A stretch of 64,000 nt of DNA. Origin: Cheilinus undulatus. Taxonomy: Eukaryota; Chordata; Actinopteri; Labriformes; Labridae. Under the pieces are notes generated by a model, which ran no database searches, was not told the DNA's origin, and saw nothing but the letters and a program-made list of their open reading frames with translations. Positions 24,126 through 34,140 of the stretch are shown piece by piece (the stretch's first letter is position 1; the number at the start of each line of letters is the position of its first letter). A program made the translations under genes and the position numbers. Where the stretch lies: assembly GCF_018320785.1 (NCBI RefSeq), contig NC_054876.1:9986712-10050711 (forward strand), read 5' to 3'.

Positions 24126-25769
24126 AAGCCTGATACCTAAAATAACAGCCAGAAATTCTCATGTTTTGGAACTGAGATGTTTAATTAACCTTCTAGCTGC
24201 ACTGTGTCACTCCGCCCAGTGGTTTACTCAAGAAATAGTTCCTAGTATTTGCCTCATGTGTTGTAATGTTACAACACACAACTTGCCCACGAGAGCATTT
24301 TGGAGTTGTTGGATTGTGTATTTGATGAGTTTGATGAGGGAAAGCCGGAAATACCATAAGACACCATAGCATTGACAGAGCAGCTCCCATCTCAGCACCG
24401 ACAATCTAAAAATAGCTTGCACCGACAACTACAGGTTATGAACCTGTTAGTAAGACTAAAGGAATTATGGCAAAGGGCAAATATGCCAAAATGTTGAAGT
24501 ATCCCTTTAAGTGTTTCTACATTACTGGAGTCAGTAAAGTTGGACTAAATCAGCCTAAAGCAAAAACTAGCCATCTTCTAAAGTGTAAAATCCAAATCTT
24601 AGGGGACGTTCATCATTGCCAATATTTTAAAGAGTGAATAAGGTAGTGTTTCCTACCTGATTTAACCTCTCCAGTCTACAGTCAGCTCACACTTCAGCAG
24701 AAACACAGTAAAGAGTCGACCCAGGCTAACTCATGAGTCGAAGTTTAATCTCCCCTCTTTTAGATCATCTTTCATTCTACACAGGGATGTGCACAGATAT
24801 TGTGGGGGGCAGGGGCTTAAGTGAGAAAAAACGCACTTCTCGCCATAAAAAATCTTTTAAAATAATGAAAATATTAGCCCACTGACTTAACCAACCACCA
24901 ATTTATTTTAATACCCTCACATTCACATTAAGTTGATGAATACTCAGCATATTTGTATAAAAATAATCTGATCACACAAAGACAATGTCTTCTTCGGTTT
25001 TCACTGGGTTTATCACAACAGTAAGCATGAACAAAATAAGCTGTCACCATGTGTTTGTTTTCTATGCTGCTAGTCTCTACTAAATATTTAGAATAACTGA
25101 CTGTAGCTGCGAGGGAGAGGGAAGAGTTTTCAAGAAAAGAAAAAAATGCACTAATAATCTGTTTATTTTTGCACAAGACAATTAATTCTTTGAATTCTTT
25201 TGCTGTAATTGAAAAAAAAGTACTTCAAAATAAACATTATTTTCCCACTAAACTGAAAAAGACAGTTTTATACATAAATAAGCATATACTTCCAAACTGC
25301 TATTAGACCAACAATAAGGCTTAGAGCATCTGCACTCCTCTACCTTTTACTTTGTTCATTTTGCTTGGGAAAAAAAAGAAGAAATACTGAAAATCACCAT
25401 AAAAATATATAAAATGGAAAAAAATGGAAATAGCATTGTGCTGCAGACATGATTAAAATGTAAATTATTTGAGTTTCTATAGCCAAGCAACAGAATACAG
25501 AATTGCCTCATATTAATGATCCATTATTCCTATTATTATTATTATTATTTCTATTGTTATTATTATCATTTCTATTGTTATTCTTATTTCTATTATCATT
25601 ATTATGCCCTCTCCAAACAAGCGCATACCAACTGATGGTGACATGATCTTAGTTTCAGTGAACCTTTCACATTTAAAGGTCTGACTGTCTGTCAGGTATT
25701 AAATATTACATATCTAGTAGAATGAATAGTTTTAGATGAGGAGCTTACAGTCAAAATGATGCAGTAGCT
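24126..25769. other. No gene; simple repeat (TTA-rich) at 25525-25600
   Basis: No recognisable exon. The stretch at 25525-25600 is an imperfect ATT/TATT microsatellite. Short overlapping frames at 24166-24428 and 24928-25176 do not resemble known proteins. Confidence 0.5.
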
Positions 25770-26566
25770 CAGTGTTACTCAACCCTACTCAACCAAAGAG
25801 CCAAATTGTTAAAAACACCTTTGCAAGAGCCACAATCTAAGTGGTGAAAAGTGGTGAAAATGGGTTGAAGTGGCAATGACAATAAGTTAAAGCGGTGAAA
25901 TGGTCAAAAAGTGGCAAAACAGTGGCAAAAAATGAGTGAAAGTTGGCAAAAAATGGGGAAAAAATGGCAAAAGTGACTAAAAATAAGTTACAGGTGGCAA
26001 AAATGGTCAAAAACAGTAAAATGTGGCAAAATATGAATAACTAAAATGGGCAAAAGGCAGCTTAAATGTACAAGAATGAGCAAAAAATGGCAAAAAGGGG
26101 GAAAATTTTAAAAAGCAAAATAAAAAGGGGAAAAAACTGGTGAAAAATGGCAAAAATTGATAACAAAAACTGAGTTACATGTGGCAAAATGTGGCAAAAA
26201 ATGAGTGAAAAGAGATTAAAATGGACAAAAGTGGCAAAAATGGGAAAAAAGTGGCATTTAATGAAAAAAGGCCGCTTAAATGGTGAGAAGGGGCAAAAAC
26301 GTGGGCTTAAAAAGCTGTAAAATTGATTAAAACTGGCAAATAAAGGGGAAAATTGCAAATAAGGGCAATGGAAATATACAGATAAATAAAGGTTTAAGCC
26401 AACTGTACAAGAGTGGGAAACAAACTCTATCAATGTAACCTGTATTGGATAATTTCTGAAGTCATGGTTTCTCTTTTTTAAGGTTTTCTGGGGGGGATAA
26501 TATTTCAAATAAAGACATAAAAGAGCCACAAATCCTCACTGAAGAGCCACAGGCTGGGTATCACTG
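25770..26566. mobile_element. hAT-like element carrying a GTGGCAAAAA array
   Basis: The left end CAGTGTTACTCAACCCT mirrors the right end, which in reverse complement reads CAGTGATACCCAGCCTG. Flanking 8-mers CAGTAGCT (25762-25769) and CAGCAGCT (26567-26574) match at 7 of 8, as expected for a hAT target-site duplication. The interior (about 25840-26370) is a degenerate tandem array of 10-13 bp units around GTGGCAAAAA. A 155-codon Phe/Pro-rich minus-strand frame here is a by-product of the stop-free array. No transposase was seen. Confidence 0.75.
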
Positions 26567-26849
26567 CAGCAGCTGTTTCAGACAGGACTACAGGTTAAAA
26601 CATTGTGTTTTCATGTTCTGGTCAATTTAGAGATTTTGGTTTATTTTGCATCCATGACTTCTTTCACTCTAAAAGAAAGAAAACCTTTCTCGTGGTCGCA
26701 GCAGGTGATCTCAAGGTGTACTGCTGAAGATCCACCCTAGATTCAGCCCTCCGTGGGCAGTCTGTGGGCTGGCAGCAGGTCGGCACAGAGAGGAGGAGGG
26801 GCGCTGTGTCTGAGAGAAGCGGAACGAGAGGAGGCGAGACCGAACGTGA

Positions 26850-27150
26850 AAAATCGAGATTTAAGATGGTGGCGCCGAACTTCTGATCAAATCAGAACGA
26901 AAGAACTTTAAAAGTAAAAAACAAGATACAAAAAAGGACATTCTGATTCTAAATTCATCCAAAGCCCTGCTCCAATCACCAACCCGGAACAATACACCCG
27001 TACAGTGGAGGAATTAACTGAAGTCGAGGCTTTTATCAACCATTACTACAACTGGCAGATCACCATGGACACGGACCAGACCAACCCCAACAAACGCAAA
27101 AAAACGGACTCTTCAACAGACACCGACCTTCAAACCACCGAAAAAGAGGT
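26850..27150 (+). mobile_element. 5' end of an L1-like LINE (ORF1 start)
   Basis: A GC-richer leader (AAGATGGTGGCGCCGAAC) precedes an ATG near 27065 opening MDTDQTNPNKRKKTDSSTDT, a charged start typical of a LINE ORF1. The frame is broken after about 30 codons, where another element begins at about 27160. The matching 3' part of such an element lies at 27690-29610. Confidence 0.55.
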
Positions 27151-27159
27151 TAGTGTACC

Positions 27160-27407
27160 GGCAAGCATCCGGTCCTAAAAAATGAAGCCAATGCGGAAGT
27201 GCAAAAAAAAATGCAATACCGCGAGTGTCCACTAGAGGCCGGCTGCAGGAACGTCCCGTCTGGACTCTTGTTAAACGGCCGGTTTTAACACACAAAATAA
27301 ACTGGTTTACAGCCTGGTTCAAAAAACCAGACATGTCTCATTAGCTAATGTCTTCATGTGCTCTCACTGATTTTTTTGTAACATGATGGTTTAGATTATA
27401 TTTAGGA
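27160..27407 (+). mobile_element. Partial copy of a nonautonomous fish element (same as 33603-34131)
   Basis: It shares AAAATGAAGCCAATGCGG, ACCGCGAGTGTCCACTAGAG, CACAAAATAAACTG and TTTACAGCCTGGTTCAAAA with 33603-33880, in the same order and orientation. The copy stops at about 27407, where the other continues. It is inserted within the L1-like LINE remains. Confidence 0.75.
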
Positions 27408-27458
27408 AAAACATCAGCACTGTCAGCCCACAGATTTTAAATTCTGATAAACTAGTAT

Positions 27459-27650
27459 ATGCTAACCGCTAAAATGTATACATTGATTCCTTACAGCCAA
27501 TTATCAGAGATAGATACATTAAAAATTACTCTAAAAGGATCTGATTCTTGTCCGTATCTTATTAAAGAGTGGACGAATAATCCTACTCAGTGGCCTGATG
27601 TTTCATTCCCTGATATCTTCTGCTACCTGGTTGAATCACCCGGTAAGAGG
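27459..27650 (+). pseudogene. Exon-like fragment of a transposon-derived protein
   Basis: An open frame with KEWTNNPTQWPDVSFPDIFC followed by YLVESPG ends at a perfect donor (CCG|GTAAGA at 27641). A possible acceptor (CCTTACAG) lies at about 27496, upstream of CCAATTATC. The motif 'PDVSFPDIFxYL' is one I associate with multicopy fish proteins of transposon origin carrying SWIM or YqaJ domains, but I am not sure. It sits inside a repeat nest. No partner exon was found, so I call it a fragment. Confidence 0.4.
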
Positions 27651-27689
27651 CAAGATCACGTTTACTGATGAATTAAACCTCACATAATT

Positions 27690-29610
27690 TCCCCAGATCA
27701 ACTACCTGTTCTCCATGCTCCCCATAGCTCCCACTGACAAATGGTTGCAGACCCTCAGTTCACCAACCACCAAATTTTACTGGAAAAACAAACGACCTAG
27801 AATCTCACTTTCAATGTTACAGAATGCAAAATCACGAGGCAGTCTAGAAGTACCAAAATTTCTGCACTACTTCCTGTCAAATCAGTTACAGTATCTATAC
27901 AAATGGAGCCAACAACACCACCTCAATAAACCATGGCTAGAAATAGAAAAAAACCTATGTAAAACCACCTCAATTACTGACCTCCCCTTTCTACCACAAT
28001 CAATAAAGAAGCTGGACTTCTACAAGAACATCACCATTTCTACAACTCTGACAGCCTGGTGGAAAAACACTTAAAATCACCAAAGCACCACTAACAGCAT
28101 GTAGATACACTCCGATATGGCACAACCCCGACTTCCAGCTCCACAACACTCCAGTCCACTTCCCATCATGGCAACAAAAGTGCATCACTCACCTCCATCA
28201 CCTGTTCCAAAGCAACCAGTTCATCTCATTCAATACACTTATCCAGGAGTACAGGATTGGGAGGGAGCAGTTTTTCCATTATCAACAATTAAAATCCATG
28301 ATTAAATCCAAAATCAACGTGATCAATAAAACCCTTCAACCATCTGAGATAATCAGTGGAATAATGTCATTCACAAGCTCAAAAATCTACAAACTCATAT
28401 CCTCATCAGACACATCAGTAACGCTCCCAACCATAAAATGGGAAGATGACCTATCACTCCCTCCCAATCCTGACTTCTGGATACAAATAACTTAAAACAT
28501 CTTCTCAATAACCAGTAACACCAATTTACAACTTGTACAACACAAAACGATCCACAGAGCACACATCACCCAAAGGGAAATGTTTAAAATGGGACTTACT
28601 AATTCAGACACCTACCCACAATGCACTTTGGGTAGCACAGACAACTATTTTCACGGCACTTGGGCCTGTCAACCAGTGCACTCACACTGGTTATCAGTCA
28701 CGGAAAAACTCTCCTCTAACTTGGGCTGCAGAATCCCAGCATCCCCATCGCTCTGCTTACTGGGAGACTTATCACAGACCACCATCCCACCCAAACACAG
28801 AAACCCACTACTCATCTCTCTGTCACCAAGAAAATAATCTTTCAAAACTGAAAATCCAAACAATCCTGCAATATCAAACACTGGACCACCTTACTAACAG
28901 AATACATCTAAATAGAGAGGATGACAGCACACAAAAAACAATATATCAGCTTTTAATGAAACTTGGAACACATTCATTACCCACTTACTATCCATCTAAA
29001 GTTTACTAAAACTAAAACTAAGCCCTGTACATGTCCACAATCCAACCTGAACCACCTTAACTCTGTAGCTTCATTGTCCATCCACTTCCTTCATTTTTGA
29101 ATTTTATTTGTATTATTTTTTTATTTTATATATTTTTTCTTCCTCTGTATCTTTGCCCCACCATTTTCTTTTCTTTTTAAAAAAATCCCTCTTTTTATTT
29201 TTATAAATTTTTTTATTATTATATGTCTTCTATCAATATCGTCATAATATTATAATAATTATTTTTATCAGTATTATTAATGATATTGTTATTATTTCAA
29301 TTTCTGATTTGTCAGTCTAGTTAGTTCACCCCCCAATTTCTTTCTTTTTTTTTTTTTTTTTTTTTTTTTTAAGGACAACTATACTTTCTTCATAGCCATC
29401 TCCTTTTCCCCATAATTTACAAGACTGGAGTAATATATAGCTACTGTATAAGCCAGGACACTTTACCACACCACGGATTATCCAACACCAAAGCCATAAT
29501 AATGTTTGTTTCTTTGTGTGGGTGTATGTTTGTTGTGTTTTCTTATTACTGTTTTGTGTATGTATTTTTTTTTTTTACTTTATCACCAATTTAAAAAAAA
29601 AAAAAAGAGC
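27690..29610 (+). mobile_element. L1-like LINE ORF2 C-terminal relic with 3' tail
   Basis: The frame opens with INYLFSMLPIAPTDKW and continues FYWKNKRPRISLSMLQNAKS, VPKFLHYFLSNQLQYLYKW and TLTAWWKNT. This is the region just after reverse transcriptase in L1/Tx1-like LINEs. It continues with stops and frameshifts (28090-29010: EYRIGREQFFHYQQLKSMI, then the part with WACQPVHSHW). An AT-rich 3' part with a long poly(T) run (about 29342-29371) follows, and an A-run at 29592-29606 may be its tail. Dead copy, sense strand. Confidence 0.8.
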
Positions 29611-30124
29611 AGACACCTACAGACATCTGAGTCCCTCCACCCAGCAGAGATTTTAAGGGTACATGAGCGGAAAGTTCTCCTTACAGTTTAAAGGGAGCGT
29701 AGTGACTCACTGATCATTGAGACCGTCAGACACATTTTCTATCCATGCCCCCCTCAAAAATTGGTAAATTGTCCCTTTAATGGACATTGCTGGGTGATAT
29801 TAAAGAGACTGAATCACTCAAGAACCAACAGAACCGTCACTGTGTGACAGTCTAATGTTCTAGGGAAGCTTTTAGGCTGGTTCTCATTTTGGATGGGAGA
29901 ATTTCCATCCATGGTTTCAGTCCTGATGTGATCATTAAACAGTTAAAAAGCATCCTAACAGGATGTAGAAAAATGCCCTCATCAGAAGTGTACTGCTAGG
30001 TCTACAGTGTTACAGTTTGAGTTTAGTATTCTAGCACTCAGAAATTAATCAATCAGATGAACTCTAATCAAACAAATAAGAAGTGGTGTCTAACTAAATA
30101 ACATCGATCTTCTCTTATTTCCAG
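29611..30124. other. No recognisable gene; upstream intron of the FIIND-CARD gene
   Basis: No exon with an LRR, NACHT or B30.2 signature was seen. It ends in a pyrimidine-rich acceptor (CTCTTATTTCCAG), so transcription of the FIIND-CARD gene must begin further upstream. Confidence 0.45.
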
Positions 30125-30168
30125 GCTCCATCATCCTTCTCACCTAAAAAGACTGGCTCTACATACAG
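30125..30168 (+). CDS. FIIND gene exon: ZU5 lead-in
   Basis: A 44-bp exon, acceptor TTATTTCCAG and donor CATACAG|GTAATC. It encodes APSSFSPKKTGSTYR in phase with the next exon, giving the family motif TYRF-x-CP across the junction. Confidence 0.8.
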
Positions 30169-33100
30169 GTAATCTTATAAAAGGCTTTGTGTCTGTTAAA
30201 CATCAAAAATTCACGAACTGATGACTTGGTGAGTTTGAAGCAAAGCTCTGCCCTGTATAAAACTGTCAGCCGGTTAGTGCTACTGTGACACAAATATGAT
30301 ATGAAATTAAATCAAATGCAGATTTGAAAGTTATCAGGTCATGTGACCAGCAGGTCATTACATATAGTTGAAGAACTTGTATATTTGAAGAATTCAAACG
30401 TTCCTCCGTCTGATGTGTCTGTGTGAAAGGGTTGCATAAATCCAGACTGTTGGTGTTACAGGTTCATGTGTCCTGGTCAGGGTGTGTTCCAGTGTGCTTC
30501 CACTGGGCTGGTGTTTACTATGGAAAAGGAGGCGGAGCTTCAGTACAAGACTGTCAAATGGGATGAGGCTCTCCTCCAGTCAGCTGGCAAGGTGGCCGCA
30601 GGGCCGCTGTTTGACATCCAGTGTCCTGAAGAAGCTGTGTGTCAGGTCCGCCTCCCACACGGCGAATCAAAGGAAGGTAGAGTAAAGGCTGTCTTTAATG
30701 ATATATCACTGAAAATGCTAAATTAACATGTTTGAATTATCCTGCAGTGATCTGTTGGCCGAGTCTCTCTGCTGTCAAAGCCCTCTCATTTTCATTTTAA
30801 GTCAGCTAACCTCAACTGATTTGATTCAGTGCATAGTGGAATCATGCCGGGAGCTTTTCAGAGTAAAAGCATTCTGTACAAACAATGAGAGTTTCTCCAA
30901 AGAAATGCTAAACCAGACTTTTACCTCTAAAATCACGAACCAGAAGTGTCCTCGTACCCTGTTTATCATTCCTGTGACATGTTGTTAACCTGCAAACAAA
31001 CTGAAAGTAAAGACATGTCACGGCCAAGACGTGTATCTCACATGTCCAGTCTGAGATGGGCGTAAGAACGCCACCCCCCAGCAGTCTCAGCCTAAAGCAG
31101 CACAACAATGTTCTGGTCCAAGTCTGACCCAACCCTAACTCTACATTTTAACATTAGGAAAGTTTTAAACCTACTCTTAAAGGTAGAGAGGGTTTTTTAA
31201 AGGGCAGATGAATCCAAAGGAGAGGGTCCTGATAACTGAAGACCCTACCTCCTATACTACTTAGAGACTGAACTGACAACAATAAGACCATCATATTGGG
31301 AGCATAGTGTTTGAGAGGGGAAATATGTGGCACTATGAGCTCTATGGGGACATTTAGATCATTGAGATTCATTTGTCTGGTTGTTTGTATCCACATGAGT
31401 CACTACTGAAATAGGAGCTACTCTTCCTGGGGTCCAGACAAACACTAAAAATCCACATGGATTACATTTAAACAGTCCCAATGAAAATAAAAGGTAATAA
31501 GCAAAACAAATGTTTGAAATAACTATTAAATACCAGCACAGTAACATTTACAACTGACACTATTACAACCAAGTTCAATCCACTGGATTTCCAATAAGGT
31601 AATCTCTCATGTTCTCAAATCCAAATTCAGTTTGAATAAAAACCAACTTGAATTGTATGTTTCCTTATAAAACAGTGAGTACGGTACCTACACAATGACA
31701 CAGCGCTGCAGAACAAAGATAACCAGGAGATTGTACAGTGATGATCATGTGGATTGTCCAGAGCTGACATCAGGAGATAAATTCTGACTCTCAGTGGTAA
31801 CATACTCTAATCAAACCGCTCTGTTCTGTCCCAGGACTGCTTGTTGATGGAGGCTTGTCTGTTGTCAACATCACTGATGATGGGATGAGCTTCTTGGAGC
31901 CGTTGGAGATCACAGACACTCATGTGGTTGTGAAAGTCTCTCACCCATCCGCCTTTGGCCTGGTCTGGGATTTTTTTAAAAGGTTTCTGGGAAATTCCCT
32001 GCCAATAAACGGAGCAGTCCTGCTGTTCGTCCGACCTCTCACCATCAGGAAAAAAGTGCTCTATGTGTTTCTGGAGCCAGAAAACGTCGATAATGACAAG
32101 GTAAAACTTAGTGTCATATCTGTGGATTTCTCTAAATCAGATCATAAGCTTTGTATTGGGGTTCGGAAGAACCTCATGCCCCTTATTAATACATTTCCTC
32201 TGACACCTTTTTTCGAACGTTTGTTTTCTTCTCTGAAGCTCACTTATCAGCAGGATGGAGCAGCTAAAGTCAAGGCCTCTTCTAAATGTCTTCTCAGCTT
32301 TGGTCAGAATTACAGCGTCCACTGTGAAGCGGAGGACTTCCAAATTCAGCCAGAGGTGAGATAATCTCATTCACTTCTAATGGTTAGAAACAGATTCACC
32401 ATGAATATAATTTGGGCTCATATTATTAACAAACTCATTAATTGTCAGGCTTAAAGATTTCTTTAAGAAATTGGACAATAACAATTTGCTTTTATCTTTC
32501 CAGCATGAACAATTCCACATAAGCTATGGACCAAATTATTTCCCATCATTTGAAGTTTTCCTCCCAACAAACCAAGAGGAAGTGACACTGACAGTCCAGG
32601 ACCAAGACAGGAGAGAAGTCTGGAGATGTGATGTGTTTCTTGAAGGTAATGTGGCTCCATCCATCTCTCTTTGGGCCCTATAGTACACCTTGTACAACGA
32701 GTCTCGGTCTGCAGCATAGATAGGCATGACTCAGTATGAAATATCTCTAATGAGAGCCCAACAGAAGGGATCTCAAGTGCACAAAGATTACCTGATGTAA
32801 TATTATTTATTTAGTGATAAAATTCTGTAATACTGAAGAAATCAAGTGTGAAACAAAGGTCTTTTCTGTCTTTTCTTTCCAGGTTCAAGAAGAGAAACTC
32901 TGCCGAATATTGTTCCAGCAGAGGACAGGCTTCCTATAGGGGACCAGGCTCCAGCAGAGGACAGAGTCCCTATAGGGGACAGAGTCTCTGCAGAAGAGAG
33001 GCTTTTTTCAGCTAGGACAGAGTTCATCAAAAGAGTGTCAGATCCTGTTCTGGACCATCTCATAGACGGACTCCTGCAGGACGGTGTTATAAATGATGAA

Positions 33101-33244
33101 CAGAGGCAGTCCTTCCGCACCAAAGCCAGAGCAGACAAAGCTGCGGATGTGATTGATTCAGTGCGAGGAAAGGGGGCTGAAGCCCTGATCGCCTCTCTTT
33201 CTGAGGCGGATCCATGGCTTTGCAGAGCGCTGAACTTAAAATAA
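30125..33244 (+). CDS. FIIND (ZU5-UPA)-CARD protein, NLRP1/CARD8-like
   Basis: Six exons join in frame: 30125-30168, 30462-30676, 31835-32100, 32251-32355, 32504-32645 and 32883-33244 (TAA), 377 residues. All junctions are GT-AG with matching phases. Residues 14-85 are ZU5 (YRFMCP, GVFQC, TGLVF, GPLFDIQCPEEAVCQVRLPH). Residues 87-257 complete ZU5 and give UPA (ITDTHVVVKVSH, GQNYSVHC, YGPNYFPSFEVFL, EEVTLTVQDQD). A 12-residue repeat linker follows, then a CARD (about 297-376, ending GAEALIASLSEADPWLCRAL). FIIND-CARD proteins such as NLRP1 and CARD8 activate caspase-1 after FIIND self-cleavage and degradation of the N-terminal part. Here the expected Phe-Ser cleavage site reads Ala-Phe-Gly (Gly128), so cleavage is doubtful. 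The first exon has an acceptor, so more exons lie upstream; whether they encode NACHT/LRR is unknown. No such gene sits between EURL and BTG3 in human. Confidence 0.9.
30462..30676 (+). CDS. FIIND gene exon: ZU5 core
   Basis: Acceptor TGTTACAG and donor GGAAG|GTAGAG. It carries MCPGQGVFQCASTGLVFTME, then VKWDEALL and GPLFDIQCPEEAVCQVRLPH. The ZU5 hallmark 'GPLFDIQCPE' is intact. Confidence 0.9.
31835..32100 (+). CDS. FIIND gene exon: end of ZU5, cleavage region, start of UPA
   Basis: Acceptor CTGTTCTGTCCCAG. The donor at 32101 (GACAAG|GTAAAA) is my choice because it skips 150 bp that do not look like UPA. It encodes LSVVNITDDGMSFLEPLEIT, then the His-containing VSHPSAFGLVWDFFKR cleavage region. 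The glycine codon replacing the expected nucleophilic serine is 31957-31959. The UPA strand INGAVLLFVRPL follows. Confidence 0.82.
32251..32355 (+). CDS. FIIND gene exon: UPA middle
   Basis: The acceptor CTCACTTATCAG lies just before 32251, after a T-rich tract. The donor is CCAGAG|GTGAGA. It encodes KASSKCLLSFGQNYSVHCEA, the UPA 'GQNYS-x-HC' motif. Reading straight through from the previous exon is also possible without a stop (see findings). Confidence 0.8.
32504..32645 (+). CDS. FIIND gene exon: UPA C-terminal part
   Basis: Acceptor TTATCTTTCCAG and donor CTTGAAG|GTAATG. It encodes ISYGPNYFPSFEVFLPTNQE and VTLTVQDQDRREVW, the last UPA strands. Confidence 0.9.
32883..33244 (+). CDS. FIIND gene last exon: repeat linker and CARD
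   Basis: Acceptor TTTTCTTTCCAG. The first part encodes two and a half 12-residue repeats (PAEDRLPIGDQA, PAEDRVPIGDRV, SAEERLF). Then comes a CARD with helices recognisable in VSDPVLDHLIDGLLQDGVIN, RTKARADKAADVIDSVRGKG and ALIASLSEADPWLCRALNLK. It ends at TAA 33242-33244; an ATAAAA just after the stop may serve as a weak poly(A) signal. Confidence 0.9.
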
Positions 33245-33299
33245 AAACAAAGAAAGATTTGAGGGGTGTGATGATGTAAACAGCTGGCTGCTTTACAAT

Positions 33300-33593
33300 G
33301 AACCCTTTCAGTGTTGGAACCTTGAAATGAGATGGATAATATGAGGATGAAATACTCCCTCCACTGCAGGGTGCTGAATTATTTGGCTAAGGGGCAACAT
33401 AAAGATAAAGAATTCACTTGGGCCTAAAACTAAACTTTGTGGTAAACCACAGGTAATAGTAGAGGTAAAGGAGTGATGACCTGTGGTGACCACAAAAGTT
33501 CACTCTAAAAGATGAGAATAAAACCAGATAAGTGTAGTGTCCCTGATGCTCACCCAGTTTCTAAGAGGTTCAACTAAAACAGCAGGAACAACA
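33300..33593 (-). mobile_element. LINE relic (L2-like), first half
   Basis: The text resembles the L2-like element of 13627-15068 (for example the 'CACCCAGTTT', 'ATCAAAG' and 'ACCAGACTGGA' blocks). It resumes at about 34141 with GGCTGCACTGAGATCTCAAA after an inserted element. Too decayed for frames; antisense to the FIIND-CARD gene and just past its 3' end. Confidence 0.6.
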
Positions 33594-33602
33594 GTATCAA
33601 AG

Positions 33603-34131
33603 CAAGCAGCAACCTCCAGTCCTAAAACATGAAGCCAATGCAGAAGTGCAAAAAATTGCTATACCGCGAGTGTCCACTAGAGGCTGGCTGCTGGAACACC
33701 GGAAGTTCCATCTCCACACATGTTAAACAGCCGGTTTTGACACACAAAATAAACTGATTTACAGCCTGGTTCAAAACACCAAACATGTCTCATTAGCTAG
33801 TGTCTTATTGTGCTCCCACTTTACGGGGAGTGAATTTTTTTGTACCACGATCGTTTGGATTATATTTAGGATGAAAGCTGATTGGCGCATCTCATTTGAT
33901 TGACAGATAGCTCAGCAGGCAGAGGCTCCGTTTCTGTCAACCGGAATGCTAGCTAGCAGGCTGACAGGAAGTCGCGCTTAGTGGGCGGGCCATTAGGTTG
34001 ATCCAAAGTTCAGTTGAGGCTGCGATTTCGATATGGAAGTGTCCACGAATGGGCTTCAAGAAGCGAGTCTGCCTGTTGTAAGCAGACGACTGACGTCACA
34101 CGGGGTTTGTCCAATTCTTTCTACAGTCTGT
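33603..34131 (+). mobile_element. Nonautonomous element, 529 bp, with 9-bp target duplication
   Basis: GTATCAAAG occurs at 33594-33602 and again at 34132-34140, exactly at the two edges of foreign sequence that splits the surrounding LINE relic. The interior begins CAAGCAGCAACCTCCAGTCC and ends CCAATTCTTTCTACAGTCT. It matches an abundant fish repeat that contains GAGGCTGCGATTTCGATATG. A partial copy lies at 27160-27407. No coding capacity. Confidence 0.8.
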
Positions 34132-34140
34132 GTATCAAAG

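Noticed and set aside
26062-26529. 155-codon minus-strand frame, Phe/Pro/His-rich
   Set aside because: Produced by the stop-poor GTGGCAAAAA array read in reverse; no family resemblance and no splice or start context.
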